A DNA stretch of 64,000 nt from Paractinoplanes ferrugineus. Lineage in GTDB: Bacteria > Actinomycetota > Actinomycetes > Mycobacteriales > Micromonosporaceae. A program made the translations under genes and the position numbers. Numbering within the stretch: position 1 is the stretch's first letter; every line of letters begins with the position of its first letter. Positions 34,670-42,786 of this stretch are shown piece after piece. The stretch lies in the NCBI RefSeq assembly GCF_016862195.1, contig NZ_BOMM01000022.1, forward strand, positions 62,001-126,000, in the 5' to 3' direction. The notes below the pieces were generated by a model, which had not been told where the DNA came from, searched no databases, and saw nothing but the letters and a program-made list of their open reading frames with translations.

Positions 34670-35599
34670 TCACTCCGTCGAGGCGAGCAGGCGCTGGGCG
34701 ATGGTGCGGGCGGCGGCGCGGAGTTCCGGTCCGCCGACGATGGTGAACGGCACCGGGAAGGCGGTCAGCTGCCGGGCGTACCACCCCGGATTGCTGGTGG
34801 TGGCGATCAGCCGGCAGGCGTCCTCGCCGGCCGGCTCCAGCCGGCCCAGGCTGCGGGGCACCCGACCGGCGGCGTCGGCCAGCGGCGCGGAGATCCGCAC
34901 CTCCACCGTGTATTCCCAGCCCACCGCCAGGTGGTCCTCCAGTTCCTGGACCGGGTCGAGGCCGGTCGGCGGGTCGAAGGTGCCCACCCCCGGCGACACC
35001 GTGCGCACCCGGTCGATGCGGTAGGCGCGGCGGCCGTGCGCGGTGCCGCACAGCAGATACCAGCGGCCGTGGCGGATCACCACGGCCCAGGGCTCGACGT
35101 CGAAGTCGCGCTCGGTGCCGGCCTCGCTGCGGTAGCGCACCGTCGTCCGGCGACGTTGTTCGCAGGCGGCCACCAGGGCGGCGGTGAGTGTGGGGTCGGG
35201 CCGGGCGGCGCCGCGATCGGGTGCGGGGGCGGCCGATTGACGTACGGCCGAAGCCTGTTCCGCCACCGGTGCCGGGAGCGCCCGCATGATCTTGCCGAGC
35301 GCCTGCCCGACCGGTCCCTCGGTGGCGTCGTGGTGGCCGTCGAGCACCGCCATCACCAGGCCCAGCGCCTCGGTCGCGGAGAACACGAGCGGTGGCGGAC
35401 GCAGGCCACGCCCGAGTCGATAACCCCCGTACGGCCCCCGGCTCGCCGCGATCGGGATGCCGGCGTCCCGCAGGAAGCTGACGTAGCGCCGTGCCGCCCG
35501 TTCGGTGACGCCCAGCTTGTCGGCCAGCCGGTCGGCGGTGATGCCGGGCGAGGTCTGGATCAGCTCGAGAGTTTGCAGGGCTCGTGCGGTGGGGTTCAT
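34670..35599 (-). CDS. WYL-domain transcriptional regulator (YafY type)
   Basis: The product has 309 residues from the ATG at 35599, with GAAAGG upstream. The N-terminal winged helix (ALQTLELIQTSPGITADRLADKLGV, TERAARRYVSFLRDAG, YGGYRLG) is followed by the WYL domain (TTVRYRSEAGTERDFDVEPWAVVIRHGRWYLLCG, YRIDRVRTVSP) and its C-terminal extension. WYL domains sense nucleic-acid or nucleotide ligands. It is divergent from a DinB gene with 43 bp between starts and probably controls it. Confidence 0.87.
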   Translation of the reverse strand: MNPTARALQTLELIQTSPGITADRLADKLGVTERAARRYVSFLRDAGIPIAASRGPYGGYRLGRGLRPPPLVFSATEALGLVMAVLDGHHDATEGPVGQALGKIMRALPAPVAEQASAVRQSAAPAPDRGAARPDPTLTAALVAACEQRRRTTVRYRSEAGTERDFDVEPWAVVIRHGRWYLLCGTAHGRRAYRIDRVRTVSPGVGTFDPPTGLDPVQELEDHLAVGWEYTVEVRISAPLADAAGRVPRSLGRLEPAGEDACRLIATTSNPGWYARQLTAFPVPFTIVGGPELRAAARTIAQRLLASTE

Positions 35600-35642
35600 T
35601 TCCGGACGCCTTTCGACCGGAACCGACTCTAGCCTTGTCGTC

Positions 35643-36236
35643 ATGACCGACGACACCACGATCCAAGAGCCACCGCTGGATGCCGGCGAGGTGGAGATGC
35701 TGCTCTTCGCGCTCGACCGGTCCCGGGCCCAGTTCGCCTGGAAGACCGGTGGTCTGCCGGCGGCGGCGCTCGCCCGGGCTCATCCGCCGACCACCATGAC
35801 ACTCGGCGGGCTGATCAAGCACATGGCGCTGGTGGAGGAGCGTTACACGATCGACTTCAGTGGCCGGCCGCCCGGGCCGCCGCTCTCCGACGCCGACCGG
35901 GACGTGCCCGACTGGGAGTGGACGACGGCCGCGGACGATCCGCCGGAGCTGCTCTACAGCCTGTGGCGGGACGCGGTGGCGCGGTCGCGCACGGCCATGT
36001 CGGCGGCGCTCGCCCGGGCCGGCGGACTCGCTCAGCCGGCGCTGTTCACCAGCGACGACGAGGGCAACTCACCCAACCTGCGGCGCATCGTGGTCGACCT
36101 GCACGACGAGTACGCCCGGCACGTCGGGCACGCCGACCTCCTGCGGGAGGCGGTGGACGGCCTGACCGGTGAGGATCCGCCTCAGAAGGTCTCGGCCACC
36201 AGCGCCGACACCGGGCCGGTGACGGCCACCTCGTAA
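35643..36236 (+). CDS. DinB/DUF664-family protein (putative mycothiol-dependent)
   Basis: The product has 197 residues forming a four-helix DinB bundle. The metal-binding His are in TLGGLIKHMALVEERYTID and in LHDEYARHVGHADLLREAVDG, with the second motif typical of actinobacterial DUF664 proteins, several of which act as mycothiol transferases. The last fifteen or so residues extend past the normal domain end and run 55 bp antisense into the convergent membrane-protein gene. Divergent WYL regulator upstream. Confidence 0.85.
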   Translation: MTDDTTIQEPPLDAGEVEMLLFALDRSRAQFAWKTGGLPAAALARAHPPTTMTLGGLIKHMALVEERYTIDFSGRPPGPPLSDADRDVPDWEWTTAADDPPELLYSLWRDAVARSRTAMSAALARAGGLAQPALFTSDDEGNSPNLRRIVVDLHDEYARHVGHADLLREAVDGLTGEDPPQKVSATSADTGPVTATS

Positions 36237-37102
36237 CGGTTCTTCGCGGTCTTGTAGTCGGGGGAGCTCAGGGTGCCGGGTTTCACCTCGCCCTGAGCCT
36301 TGCCGTCGACGGTCGCGACCTTGGCGCCCTTGGTCAGCTTGATCTGCAGGGGGGTGGCGGTCTTCCGGCGTACCGCAAGCTCGCCGATCGTGCCCGCCAC
36401 CGAGAGACGCACCGTGCCCGCCGGGGGTGGCAGTTGAAGCACCGCGTGCGCGGTGCCGCCGGCCATCGTGATCGCCGCGACCCCGCCCGCCTGCATGTCG
36501 ACGTTCTGCTCGGTGGTGCCACCGGCCAGCTTGAGCGTCCACTTCACCTTGGCGTTGAGCTGGATCTCGGCGCCGACGGTGCCGGTCTCCCCGGTCTTGA
36601 TCAGCTCGACCTTGGTGGCGGCCTTGGTGTCCTCCAGCCGCGGCACCGCACTGCGGTCGACGGTCGCGATGTCGAACAGTTTGTCGCCGAGCTCGGCGCT
36701 GCGCACGTGCAGGACCGCCGACGTGCCGACCAGCTCGAGGGTGCGGGTCTTGACCGTGCCGAGCGGCGCGGTCAGCTGGTGCGCGGCGTCCGGCCACGGC
36801 CCCGCGCTGATCGGCTGTGACGGCACGACCTCGACCGGTGCGGTCTGGGCGTTGGCCGTCGACCGGTAGGTCGGCTCGAAGGCGGCCGTCTGCCCGAGCA
36901 CGACGCCGATGGTGAGGGCGACCAGCACCGCGGTGAACGCCCACAGCCGCCACGGCTTGCGCGGCTTCTCCTGATAGACGATGACCGCGCGGGCCACCAC
37001 CACGGGCGGCGGCTGCCGCGGGATCGTCGGCATCGACTGGGTAGGCTCGGACACCGCCGAAAACCACTGCCCATCCTCGTTGTCACCAGGCCTGATGGCC
37101 AC
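36182..37102 (-). CDS. single-pass membrane protein of unknown function
   Basis: The product has 306 residues from the GTG at 37102, which has GGGAGG six bases upstream; a GTG eleven codons earlier lacks this. A Pro-rich cytoplasmic leader (RQPPPVVVARAVIV) precedes one helix (WAFTAVLVALTIGVVLGQTAA). The external part, from about residue 75, is beta-rich with long Thr/Val/Lys strands (TRTLELVGTSAVLHVR, KVKWTLKLAGGTTEQNV, GTVRLSVAGTIGELAVRR). It looks like a stack of adhesin- or DUF4097-like strands. No close family is recognised. Its end overlaps the DinB gene end. Confidence 0.7.
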   Translation of the reverse strand: MAIRPGDNEDGQWFSAVSEPTQSMPTIPRQPPPVVVARAVIVYQEKPRKPWRLWAFTAVLVALTIGVVLGQTAAFEPTYRSTANAQTAPVEVVPSQPISAGPWPDAAHQLTAPLGTVKTRTLELVGTSAVLHVRSAELGDKLFDIATVDRSAVPRLEDTKAATKVELIKTGETGTVGAEIQLNAKVKWTLKLAGGTTEQNVDMQAGGVAAITMAGGTAHAVLQLPPPAGTVRLSVAGTIGELAVRRKTATPLQIKLTKGAKVATVDGKAQGEVKPGTLSSPDYKTAKNRYEVAVTGPVSALVAETF

Positions 37103-37227
37103 CGCGGCACCTCCCACTCGCCGTGCGTCTGCCACGGTTCACCAGTGATACGCAGCCCAGCCCAGCTCGGATCGACGATCTTCATTTCAGCATGAGAAGC
37201 GCTCCCACGGAAGTCAGGATGTGACCG

Positions 37228-37815
37228 TTGCGTAACAGTAGAGACACTTTGGCACGCGGTCTCACGGAAGCCTTCGCCCCCGCTGTGCTGGCCGCATGCC
37301 TCCCGCCGGTGGTGGGAGCGCGGGTCGCGAAGTCCGTTCCTGAGGGTTTGCTGTGGGGTTTGCTGGCGAGCCTGTTCTGCGCCGTCATCCCGTACGCGAT
37401 GATCTTGCGAGGCGTGCGTCGCGGCCACCTGACCGACCGCCACATCGGCGTACGCGAGCAGCGCACGAAGCCGCTGCTCCTCGGCCTGGCGTCGGTGACC
37501 GTGGGCGTGGTCCTGCTGCTGGTCCTGCCCGCACCACGGGAGCTGACCGCCCTGATCGTGGCGTCGCTGGCCGGTGGCGTGATCGCCACCGGCGTCAACC
37601 ACTTCTGGAAGTCGAGCGTCCACGCCGGCGTCGCGGCGGCCACCACCGTGGTCCTGACCATGGTCTTCGGCCCGTGGCTGCTGCTGACCGCGGCGATCAC
37701 CGCGGCGGTCGCCTGGTCCCGCGTCCACCTGCGCGACCACACGACCGCCCAGGTGCTGGTCGGCGCCGCGATCGGCGGCGTGGTGGCGGGAGTGGTGTTC
37801 GGCTCCTTGCGTTAG
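37228..37815 (+). CDS. PAP2-superfamily membrane protein
   Basis: About 195 residues and five to six helices. The start is uncertain: the frame opens with TTG at 37228 and another TTG lies seven codons on. The last third holds a PAP2-like active-site pattern, KSSVHAGVAAATTVVL with the first His and AWSRVHLRDHTTAQVLVGAAIG with the Arg and second His. An early RGVRRGHLTDRHIGVREQR loop is typical of the undecaprenyl-diphosphatase-like members in actinobacteria. Likely a lipid phosphatase in the cytoplasmic membrane. Confidence 0.72.
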   Translation: MRNSRDTLARGLTEAFAPAVLAACLPPVVGARVAKSVPEGLLWGLLASLFCAVIPYAMILRGVRRGHLTDRHIGVREQRTKPLLLGLASVTVGVVLLLVLPAPRELTALIVASLAGGVIATGVNHFWKSSVHAGVAAATTVVLTMVFGPWLLLTAAITAAVAWSRVHLRDHTTAQVLVGAAIGGVVAGVVFGSLR

Positions 37816-37845
37816 AGCCGGGCAGACCGGGGGAACAGCCCGCTG

Positions 37846-39267
37846 GTGACGCAACAGAACCGCTGGCATGCGATGACGGTCGCCCTCGTGGCCGGCTTCA
37901 TGACGCTCCTCGACGTGAGCATCGTCAACGTCGCCCTGCCGTCGATCCGCGCCGACCTGGGCCTGAGCTCCAGCGAGCTGCAGTGGGTGCTGTCCGGCTA
38001 CGCGGTGACGTTCGGGCTGCTGCTCGTGCCGGCCGGCCGGTTCGGCGACGCCCGCGGACGCCGCAACGTCTTCATCGCCGGGCTCGCCGTGTTCACCCTC
38101 GCCAGCGCCGGCGCCGGGCTCGCCCCCAGCGCCACCTGGCTGGTCGTCGCCCGGCTCGTCCAGGGCGCCGCGGCCGGCGTGGTCAACCCACAGGTCAGCG
38201 GGCTGATCCAGCAGCTGTTCGAGCCGCCCGAGCGCGGCCGCCCGTTCGGCCTGCTCGGTGCCACGATCGGCATCTCCACGGCGGTCGGCCCGCTGCTCGG
38301 CGGTCTGCTGATCGAGATCTTCGGCGCCGAGCAGGGCTGGCGCTGGATCTTCTACATCAACGTGCCGATCGGGCTGGTCGCCATCGTGCTCGGCCTGAAG
38401 TGGATCCCCTCCCGGCCCAAACAGGAAAGGACACACGAGAGCCTCGACCCGGTCGGTGTCGTGCTGCTCGGGCTCTCGGTCATCCTGCTCCTGCTCCCGC
38501 TGGTGCAGGAGCGTGAGTGGCACGGTCCGGCCAAGTGGCTCCTGGTCGTGGCGGCCGCGGCGATCATGGCCGGGTTCGTCGTCTGGGAGCGGCGGTTCGG
38601 CCGGACGCCGCTCGTCGACCTCGCCCTGTTCCGGACCCGGTCGTACGGCCTCGGGGCGGTCATCGGCCTGCTCTACTTCGCCGGCTTCACCTCGATCTTC
38701 TTCACGTTCACCCTGCTCCTGCAGAGCGGCCTGCACTATTCGGCCCTGGAAGCCGGCCTGGCGGTGACCCCGTTCGCGCTCGGCTCGGCGGCCGCGTCGG
38801 CGCTCGGCGGGCGGGTGGTCAACCGCTACGGCCGGCCGCTGGTGGTGATCGGCCTGGTCCTGGTGATCGCCGGGCTGGCGGCCACCGACCTGGTCGTCCA
38901 GCACGGCGGCTGGGCCACCGCCGTGCCGCTGCTGGTGGCCGGGCTCGGCAGCGGCCTCGTGATCAGCCCCAACCAGACCCTCACGCTCGCCGAGGTCCCG
39001 GTCGAACGGGCGGGCAGCGCGGGGGCGGTGCTGCAGACCGGCCAGCGCATCGGCACGGCGGTCGGCATCGCGGCGGTCGGCGCGGTCTTCTTCAACCGGC
39101 TGGACCACCACGGCGGCGATTGGGTGCCGGCCTTCCGCACCTCGTTGTGGGTGACCGTCGCCTTCGTCGTGATCGCCCTGATCGCCGCCCTCGGTGACGT
39201 GCTCCTGGATAGAAAAGACACCCGAACGGGCAAGGAGGAGTTGATCACGGTAAATCGGAGAGGATGA
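37846..39267 (+). CDS. MFS exporter, DHA2 (14-helix, EmrB/QacA-like) family
   Basis: The product has 473 residues; GTG start. Motif A reads GRFGDARGRRNVFIAG and helix 1 carries the DHA2 motif LDVSIVNVALPSI. The antiporter motif C is in GISTAVGPLLGGLLIE. About fourteen helices are predicted and the C terminus is a charged tail. Such exporters expel drugs or secondary metabolites with proton antiport. It starts 30 bp after the PAP2-like gene, and its end overlaps the region of the next lipoprotein start. Confidence 0.88.
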   Translation: MTQQNRWHAMTVALVAGFMTLLDVSIVNVALPSIRADLGLSSSELQWVLSGYAVTFGLLLVPAGRFGDARGRRNVFIAGLAVFTLASAGAGLAPSATWLVVARLVQGAAAGVVNPQVSGLIQQLFEPPERGRPFGLLGATIGISTAVGPLLGGLLIEIFGAEQGWRWIFYINVPIGLVAIVLGLKWIPSRPKQERTHESLDPVGVVLLGLSVILLLLPLVQEREWHGPAKWLLVVAAAAIMAGFVVWERRFGRTPLVDLALFRTRSYGLGAVIGLLYFAGFTSIFFTFTLLLQSGLHYSALEAGLAVTPFALGSAAASALGGRVVNRYGRPLVVIGLVLVIAGLAATDLVVQHGGWATAVPLLVAGLGSGLVISPNQTLTLAEVPVERAGSAGAVLQTGQRIGTAVGIAAVGAVFFNRLDHHGGDWVPAFRTSLWVTVAFVVIALIAALGDVLLDRKDTRTGKEELITVNRRG

Positions 39268-39269
39268 CG

Positions 39270-39980
39270 ATGGTAAATGTTCGTCACGTGACGGGCTTGG
39301 CGGCCGCGCTTCTGGTCGCCGGATGTGCGACAAGTGAGCCGACCGAGCCGTTCTACACGTCCTCGGCGGCACCGGCGACCACGACCGCCGGTGCCGCGCC
39401 CTCCTCGAGCAAGGCGCGGAGCATTCCGAAGGCCATCCCGGCGAGCGCCTTCCTCCAGGTTTCCGACGCCCCCGAGAAAGCCCGGCAGAAGCCCGCACGC
39501 GCCGATCACGACCTGCCGGCCTTCTGCGGCAAGAGCTACGAGCAGAAGGACCGGATCGGGGTACGCGCAACGCAGCTGCTCCTGATCCAGAGCAAGGGTG
39601 AGAGCGAGGGCTCCACGCCGAAGTCCGCCGTCTACGAGGACGTGCTCGTCTACCGGGGCGACGGTGCCAAGGAGTTCATGACCGACCTGCGGGCCGCCGT
39701 CAAGAATTGCGCCTCGGACGAGGACGACAAGAACTTCCTGCGCGGCTCGATAGAGGCCGGGGACGACTCCGAGCTGATCGAGCAGTCCACCCCGGCCACC
39801 GACGACGCCGGCGAGCCGGTCCAGGGCCAGCCGAGCCGGCTGTTCTGGGCCGTGGTCCGGCACGCCGACACGATCGCGTTCGTGAGCAACACCGGCTGGG
39901 AGTCGTCCGGCGCCGAGAAGGCCGACACGGTCAAGCTCGGCACCCGCGCCGCCGCCCGGGTCAAGGAATGGCGCGGCTGA
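39270..39980 (+). CDS. secreted lipoprotein of unknown function
   Basis: The product has 236 residues. The ATG at 39270 lies six bases from GGAGAGG; one at 39264 is too close. The signal peptide ends at the lipobox LLVAGC (Cys near 19), followed by a Thr/Ser/Pro-rich spacer. The mature domain (PASAFLQVSDA ... LPAFCGKSYEQKDR ... VYEDVLVYRGDGAKEFMTDL ... RLFWAVVRHADTIAFVSNTGWE) resembles the sensor-like domains seen in many actinobacterial lipoproteins (PknH-sensor-like), with two Cys. No ligand can be assigned. Confidence 0.72.
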   Translation: MVNVRHVTGLAAALLVAGCATSEPTEPFYTSSAAPATTTAGAAPSSSKARSIPKAIPASAFLQVSDAPEKARQKPARADHDLPAFCGKSYEQKDRIGVRATQLLLIQSKGESEGSTPKSAVYEDVLVYRGDGAKEFMTDLRAAVKNCASDEDDKNFLRGSIEAGDDSELIEQSTPATDDAGEPVQGQPSRLFWAVVRHADTIAFVSNTGWESSGAEKADTVKLGTRAAARVKEWRG

Positions 39981-40014
39981 GCGCGGCACCGCGACCCGGG
40001 CGGTTTCCGGGCGG

Positions 40015-41988
40015 TCAGTCGAAGCTGTCCGGATAACCCAGGTCGGTACGCGGCGTGGCCGACCAGGTCCAGGTGGTGCCGTCGAAGGTGTCGCATCGGG
40101 CCTGGTCGCCGTTGTTGACGCGGCGGCAGTAGGTGCCGTCGGGCAGCCACGCCCGATCGGTGCTGTAGCCCCAGTCGCCGGCCGGTGAACCGATGGTGGT
40201 CCAGCCGGTCGGCTTGTGCACCGTGCAGGCGACGCTCTGGTAGCTCTGGTCGCCGGTGCGCCCGCAGACGGCCAGGCCGCTCGCGGTGGCGAGGTAGGCG
40301 CGGTTCTCGCCGTAGCCGAGGTCGGTGCGGGGTGAGGTCGACGAGGTCCAGGTGGTGCCGTCGAAGGTGTCGCATCGGGCCTGGTCGCCGTAGTTGACGC
40401 GGCGGCAGTAGGTGGCGTTGCCGGCACTGTCGACGAGCCAGGCGCGGTCGGTGCTGTAGCCCCAGTCGCCGGCCGGTGAACCGATGGTGGTCCAGCCGGT
40501 CGGCTTGCGCACCGTGCAGGCGAGGCTCTGGTAGCTCTGGTCGCCGGTGCGGGCGCAGACGGCCAGGCCGCTCGCGGTGGACAGGTAGGCGCGGTTCTCG
40601 CCGTAGCCGAGATCGGTGCGGGGAGAGCTGGACCAGGTCCACGTCGTGCCGTCGAAGGTGTCGCATCGGGCCTGGTCGCCATTGTTCACTCGGCGGCAGT
40701 AGGTGGCGTTGCCCGCGCTGTCGGTGAGCCACGCCCGGTCGGTACTGTAACCCCAGTCGCCGGCGGGGGAGTAGACGGTGGTCCAGCCGGTCGGGCTCTT
40801 GAGCGTGCAGGCGAGGCTCTGGTAGCTCTGGTCGCCGGTGCGCCCGCAGACGGCCAGGCCGCTCGCGGTGGACAGGTAGGCGCGGTTCTCGCCGTAGCCG
40901 AGATCGGTGCGCGGCGAGGTGGACCGCGTCCACGTCGTACCGTTGAACGTGTCGCACTGGGCCTGGTCGCCGTAGTTCACCCGGCGGCAGTAGGAGACCG
41001 TACCGTCGGCGTTGGTCAGCCAGTTGCGGTCGCTGGCGTAACCCCAGTCGCCCGCCGGCGTGTAGACCGTCGAGGAACCCACGGTGCACACCAGCGTCTG
41101 GGTGGACTGGTCCCCGGCCCGTCCGCAGACCGCCTGCCCGCCGCTGCTGCGCAGGTAGACCCGGTCGGCGGCCTCGAAGCGGGTCTGTACGTACAACGTG
41201 GTGGGCGCCGACGAACCGGCACTGTTGCGGGCTTCCACCGCGTACGCGTATGCCTGCTTGGGGGAGACCTGCAGGTCGGTGAAGCTTGTCGCGGCGGTGG
41301 TGGTCAGCAGCAGGCCGTCCCGGTAGACCAGATAGTCGGCGGCGCCGGCCGAGGCCGCCCAGCGCAGCGGAACGCGGGAGCCGTGCGGGAGCGCCGACAG
41401 CGTCGCCGGTGCAGGTGGCTTGGCCGGTGGCTGGACGTCCTTGAAGTGGATGAAGTTGTCCGGCCAGGACGCCGAGCCCACGTTGATGCGCCAGCGGTCG
41501 GTGTAGTTGAGGCCGTAGTTGTCGTCGGTCACCTCGATGTAGCCGGACGTGACCACCTCGACGTAGGCGACGTGGCCCGCGCTCCCGGAGTTCCACTGGG
41601 CGACGGCGCCGACCGTCGCGGTGCCGTTCACCGGCGTGCCGGCGGCCCGAGCCTTCTCGTCCCACTGGTTCGCGTTGCCGGACCAGCCCGGGTCACCGGC
41701 GCCGTTGGCGGCGATGCGGTAGGCCGCGTACAGCGTGCAGTTGTGGTAGCCGTACTGGTTGCTGCTCGCGTAGCCGGCGCCGTACTTCGTGCCCGGCCAG
41801 CCGGTGCTCCGGCCGGCATAACCGCCGGTGGTGCATCCGTAGGCGGCGTCGGGGCCGCACAGCCGAGTCACGCCGGGGACCCCGGTGCCGGGACTGCCGG
41901 CCTGGGCCGCGGCACTTGCGGTCACCACGACCGCGCCGACCGCCAGCAGCTGCACCAGCGCGCCGACGATGATTTTGCGGAATCTCAC
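40015..41988 (-). CDS. secreted CHAP-domain amidase with FN3 and four C-terminal repeat modules
   Basis: The product has 657 residues, GTG start after GGAAGGTG. Residues 1-30 are a signal peptide. The CHAP domain spans about 45-180 with Cys84 (YHNCTLYAAY) and His139 (GHVAYVEVV) as catalytic pair; such domains cut peptidoglycan. An FN3-like module follows (about 188-275). From about 278 to the end are four modules of about 97 residues, each with AYLSTASGLAVCGRTGDQS, GDWGYSTDRAWL and TYCRRVNNGDQARCDTF. Modules 2-4 are nearly identical at DNA level; the first is more diverged and the last lacks four residues. The modules have four Cys each and are probably substrate or wall-binding units. Confidence 0.82.
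   Translation of the reverse strand: MRFRKIIVGALVQLLAVGAVVVTASAAAQAGSPGTGVPGVTRLCGPDAAYGCTTGGYAGRSTGWPGTKYGAGYASSNQYGYHNCTLYAAYRIAANGAGDPGWSGNANQWDEKARAAGTPVNGTATVGAVAQWNSGSAGHVAYVEVVTSGYIEVTDDNYGLNYTDRWRINVGSASWPDNFIHFKDVQPPAKPPAPATLSALPHGSRVPLRWAASAGAADYLVYRDGLLLTTTAATSFTDLQVSPKQAYAYAVEARNSAGSSAPTTLYVQTRFEAADRVYLRSSGGQAVCGRAGDQSTQTLVCTVGSSTVYTPAGDWGYASDRNWLTNADGTVSYCRRVNYGDQAQCDTFNGTTWTRSTSPRTDLGYGENRAYLSTASGLAVCGRTGDQSYQSLACTLKSPTGWTTVYSPAGDWGYSTDRAWLTDSAGNATYCRRVNNGDQARCDTFDGTTWTWSSSPRTDLGYGENRAYLSTASGLAVCARTGDQSYQSLACTVRKPTGWTTIGSPAGDWGYSTDRAWLVDSAGNATYCRRVNYGDQARCDTFDGTTWTSSTSPRTDLGYGENRAYLATASGLAVCGRTGDQSYQSVACTVHKPTGWTTIGSPAGDWGYSTDRAWLPDGTYCRRVNNGDQARCDTFDGTTWTWSATPRTDLGYPDSFD
40024..41160 (-). 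repeat. four tandem 279-291-bp coding repeats
   Basis: The core GTCGAAGGTGTCGCATCGGG appears at 40081, 40360 and 40651 (spacing 279 and 291 bp), with a diverged fourth copy near 40942. The repeats encode the C-terminal modules of the CHAP protein. High identity implies recent duplication or ongoing homogenisation. Confidence 0.85.
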
Positions 41989-42120
41989 GGTGGATCACCT
42001 TCCGCTGAGTTTTGAGGACTGAAGGTGAGACTGCGCGCGATTGCGGCCCCGGTCCTCGGATGATCGGACCCAATTTGCCACCGGGTCCGATGAGGACACC
42101 GATCGCTCGAGCGCACCAGC

Positions 42121-42778
42121 ATGTGTGCATTCGTGAGCTACACCAATGCCACCGGCGACGGGGTGGGCACCCATTACGCGGTCGGCGGGGCTCAGCGGAT
42201 CACCACGCAGAACGTCACCGTGCAGGACGTGAAAGGCGAAATCCACATCGTCGGGGACGGCAACGGAATCGCCGTGACCGCGGTCAGCGGCACCACCGGG
42301 AAAGTCGCGATCGAACTCGGCGGCGCCGTTCGCAAGGGCGCGGGAAACAGCAGTGGAAAGGACCAGGCGGCGACGATCGACGGCGTTCTCGGGTGGTCGG
42401 GTCGCAGCCGGTCGAGCCTGTTCGCCGCACTCGCCGACCTCGAGGCCTGCCGCGACGTCGACGGTGCGACCGAAGCGCTGCGTGCGGTCGCGGACGGCCG
42501 GGCCCGCCAGGTCGACGCGCTCGCCGGTGTCGACGTCTCGGCCCTGTCCGGCGGCGGCGCGATCCGCGACACGCTGGTGCGGGCGCTCAAGTTCTCGTGG
42601 CAGGCCGACCGGGCGTTCGTGCGCTGGGGCGAGTCCGGCTGCGCCAAGGACGGCAACTAGGCCGACGGCATGCGTTGTTCGCGCCGTGCCAGCGCCACGA
42701 AACGGCAGTTCATCAGCACGTGGAACCCGGTCGCCCGCGGCTACGGCCTGCCCACCTACCAGGAGACCGGCATCTGAT
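42121..42778 (+). pseudogene. uncharacterised protein gene interrupted by an in-frame TAG
   Basis: The frame from ATG 42121 encodes 179 residues to TAG at 42658-42660, then continues in the same frame for 39 codons to TGA at 42776-42778. The downstream part reads SATKRQFISTWNPVARGYGL, which completes the helical segment ALKFSWQADRAFVRWGESGCAKDGN just before the stop. In similar proteins an aromatic residue would be expected at the stop, so TAC to TAG is the simplest change. The N-terminal 85 residues are beta-rich (YAVGGAQRITTQNVTVQDV), the rest helical (SLFAALADLEACRDVDGAT). Either a decayed gene, a sequencing error or a truncated protein. The function is unknown. Confidence 0.6.
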
Positions 42779-42786
42779 CGACGGCT

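Noticed and set aside
36772..39570. A 932-codon frame on the minus strand
   Set aside because: It is antisense to the PAP2-like and MFS genes, has the Arg/Asp/Gly-rich composition of high-GC shadows and no domain.
40024..41160. Long direct repeats as a CRISPR array or mobile element
   Set aside because: The units are coding, about 291 bp long and in frame within one secreted protein, with no short spacers or transposase.
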